Source of the DNA: Cacajao melanocephalus
Lineage: Eukaryota > Chordata > Mammalia > Primates > Pitheciidae
Assembly: GCA_963573385.1 (NCBI GenBank)
Contig: CAUYLG010048219.1
Span: 1 to 64,000 of the forward strand
Length of the DNA: 64,000 bases
Direction of reading: 5' to 3'
The translations under genes and the position numbers were made by a program. The notes under the pieces are model-generated. The model was not told the DNA's origin and did no database searches. It was given only the letters and a program-made list of their open reading frames with translations. Shown piece after piece: positions 62,400 through 64,000 of this stretch. How positions within the stretch are numbered: position 1 is the first letter of the stretch; each line of letters begins with the position of its first letter.

Positions 62400-63390
62400 C
62401 CAAATGTGAAGTTTCTACTGAGTATCGTAATCTCCTGTTCAGTGGTCAACTCAGGTATTCTCCTCTTTCCCAGGGGTCTACATGGATATGATCTAAGAGC
62501 CATTTGAGTGCCAAAGGCTCTTTAAAGTCACCTGAAGGGCTCTTGGTCACAGCACAGCTTAAGGCACCTTCCCCTTTCTCTGGTCTGAAAGGAGGCTGTG
62601 CCTTCTGCCTTTGCAGCTGCTTTTGCTGATTTTGAGGCCAAAGCAGCAATAAAACTTCCTGCTGCTGAGGAGATGAGGAGGTTCTGGGATGAGTCCTTAA
62701 TTACTCTGTGTCATCAGAAGGGTCATTCCACTTCTCTGGTTCATTTTCTCTATCTGTCACTCAACCCCAGATTATTCCCTTGAGAGTATCTTAGAATTAA
62801 ATCATGGTTCTGTTTCACTCTAGCTGAAGGGTTGGTTTAATCTCTGTGAGCTGAGTCTACCTGTATTTCCTTTTATTATAAGAAGACCTATTTCATGGTG
62901 TTTTGTGCAGATAAAATAGGTGAAGCAACGTGAAGGTCTTAGTAGAGTGCTTGACACCTAGTAGATATTTCTAGCAGTAATTAATGGCAGCGTTAAATGA
63001 TTAGCAGAGTGCCTTATGCATCTGCTGGCTTGAGAACACCAAAACTTGGTCCACATCTTAAGTGACTTTTATTTCTTGCACCTAAAATAGTATATAGAGT
63101 AGTGTGTAGTATATAGTTGTTAAAGGTTTATTAGCTAACTTCTGGGGAGATGAGGAGGTTGAATAAGCATTCCTTTTCTTTCGTGGGAAGGTCAGTGTTC
63201 TCCCTGCTGAGAGGGTCTTGTGTGGTGGACTAAGACATTTATGTTTATGCTTTTAGGGAAGAAGTGGGACAGGCATCTGATTATGTGTGAGGCAGTGGAT
63301 TGAAGTTGGGAGACCTTGCAGGAGAGAGGTGCTTCCAGGGGACTCTTGCAGTAGCTCAAGTCTTCATTCATTCATTCACTTTACCTAACA
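62400..63390. other. Unique intronic sequence with a possible MIR
   Basis: 'agggtcattccacttctctggttcattttctctatctgtcac' and 'gtagagtgcttgacacctagtagatatttctagcagtaattaatgg' (about 62700-62990) may be a diverged sense MIR. Nothing else was recognised. Confidence 0.45.
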
Positions 63391-63394
63391 CTTT

Positions 63395-64000
63395 TTACAT
63401 TTTTTTAAATCTTGGTAAAATATGCATAATATAAAATAAATCATTGTTACGAATTTAGATGTACAATTCTTTGGCCTTAAGTACATTCACATTGTTGTGG
63501 AACCATCACCACAATCCATCTCCAGAAATTTGAAAGCTTCCCCAAGGAAAACTCTGTACCCACTAAACCCTAACTACTGTGACTCACCCAGTTTCTGCCT
63601 TTCTCCATCCCTGCCAACCACCGTTCTGCCTTCTGTCCCTGTGAATTTCAGTATGTGAAGAACCTCGTAGGAGAGGAATAATACAGTATTTGGTCATCCT
63701 TTTGCGACTGGCTTACTTCCCTTGGCAATAATGTCCTTGGGGTTCATTTATGTTGTAGCTGTGTCAGCATTTCCTTCATTTTAAGGCTGAATACTGTTCC
63801 ATAGTATGGGCATGCCACAGATTGTCCATTCATCTGTTGATGGACACTTGTGCTGTTTTTACATTTTGGGTATTGCGAACAATGCTGCAGTGAACATCAC
63901 TATTTAAAATCTTCGTGAGCCTCTTATTCCACTTTTGTTGAATTTATACCCTGTACTAAACAATTCTTGAGTACTTGGTTTCAGTTTCTCTCCTAGGTGC
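63395..64000 (-). mobile_element. Old L1M LINE, continues past the right edge
   Basis: 'cttggtaaaatatgcataatataaaataaatcattgttacgaatttagatgtacaattctttggccttaagtacattcacattgttgtggaaccatcacc' and 'aaggctgaatactgttccatagtatgggcatgcc' are an antisense L1MB/L1MC 3' end. The end is cut by the window. Confidence 0.88.

Overview
This is primate, almost certainly human or great-ape, nuclear DNA. It is AT-rich and non-operonic. It is packed with primate-specific Alu elements, L1P-type LINEs and THE1/MST-type MaLR LTRs, lying over older mammalian L2, MIR, L1M, MLT1, MER20 and Tigger remnants. No bacterial, organellar or viral genome organisation is present.

The only protein-coding sequence I can support is one short exon at 39384-39479 on the + strand. 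It has a polypyrimidine tract and CAG acceptor, a short 5' UTR, an ATG at 39403, 25 complete codons plus two bases, and a consensus GTAAGT donor. The peptide starts [10 protein letters not shown] and ends DLFQRG, which I recognise as the N-terminus of FAM135B, a paralogue of FAM135A (chromosome 8q24 in human). The window therefore reads in the sense direction of that gene. Positions 1-39383 would be the 3' part of a very long first intron, and 39480-64000 the 5' part of the next intron. No other exon, CpG island or promoter was recognised.

Layout: (i) 1-36 kb is AT-rich intron with LTRs (THE1-like solo LTR at 1.1 kb, MLT1 at 1.8-2.7 kb and 10.9 kb, an ERV LTR inside an MLT1 at 17.4 kb, a full-length MST provirus at 25.1-27.4 kb), antisense L1s at 6.4 and 28.1 kb, L2/MIR relics, and a long almost repeat-free tract at about 29.3-36.8 kb. 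(ii) 36.8-39.5 kb becomes GC-richer and holds two MIRs, the coding exon, and a (TG)n microsatellite 25 bases past its donor. (iii) 39.5-64 kb is the downstream intron, with six Alus or Alu fragments, MLT1 copies, MER20, L2/MIR relics, an L1P copy at 58.9 kb, an old L1M running off the right edge, microsatellites and a 31-bp-period minisatellite.

The most notable non-routine signals are: the exon acceptor is directly followed by a donor-like sequence (CAG|GTAATG, a recursive-splice-like arrangement); a 7-codon upstream ORF overlaps the start codon; a near-perfect 40-bp-arm quasi-palindrome lies inside an L2 relic (44233-44330); a second pair of roughly 60-bp inverted repeats lies at 41.1/41.6 kb; and a canonical G-quadruplex motif lies on the minus strand at 50.87 kb. 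I did not find a previously undescribed multi-gene system. Repeat family names come from recognising consensus features by eye, not from a database search.
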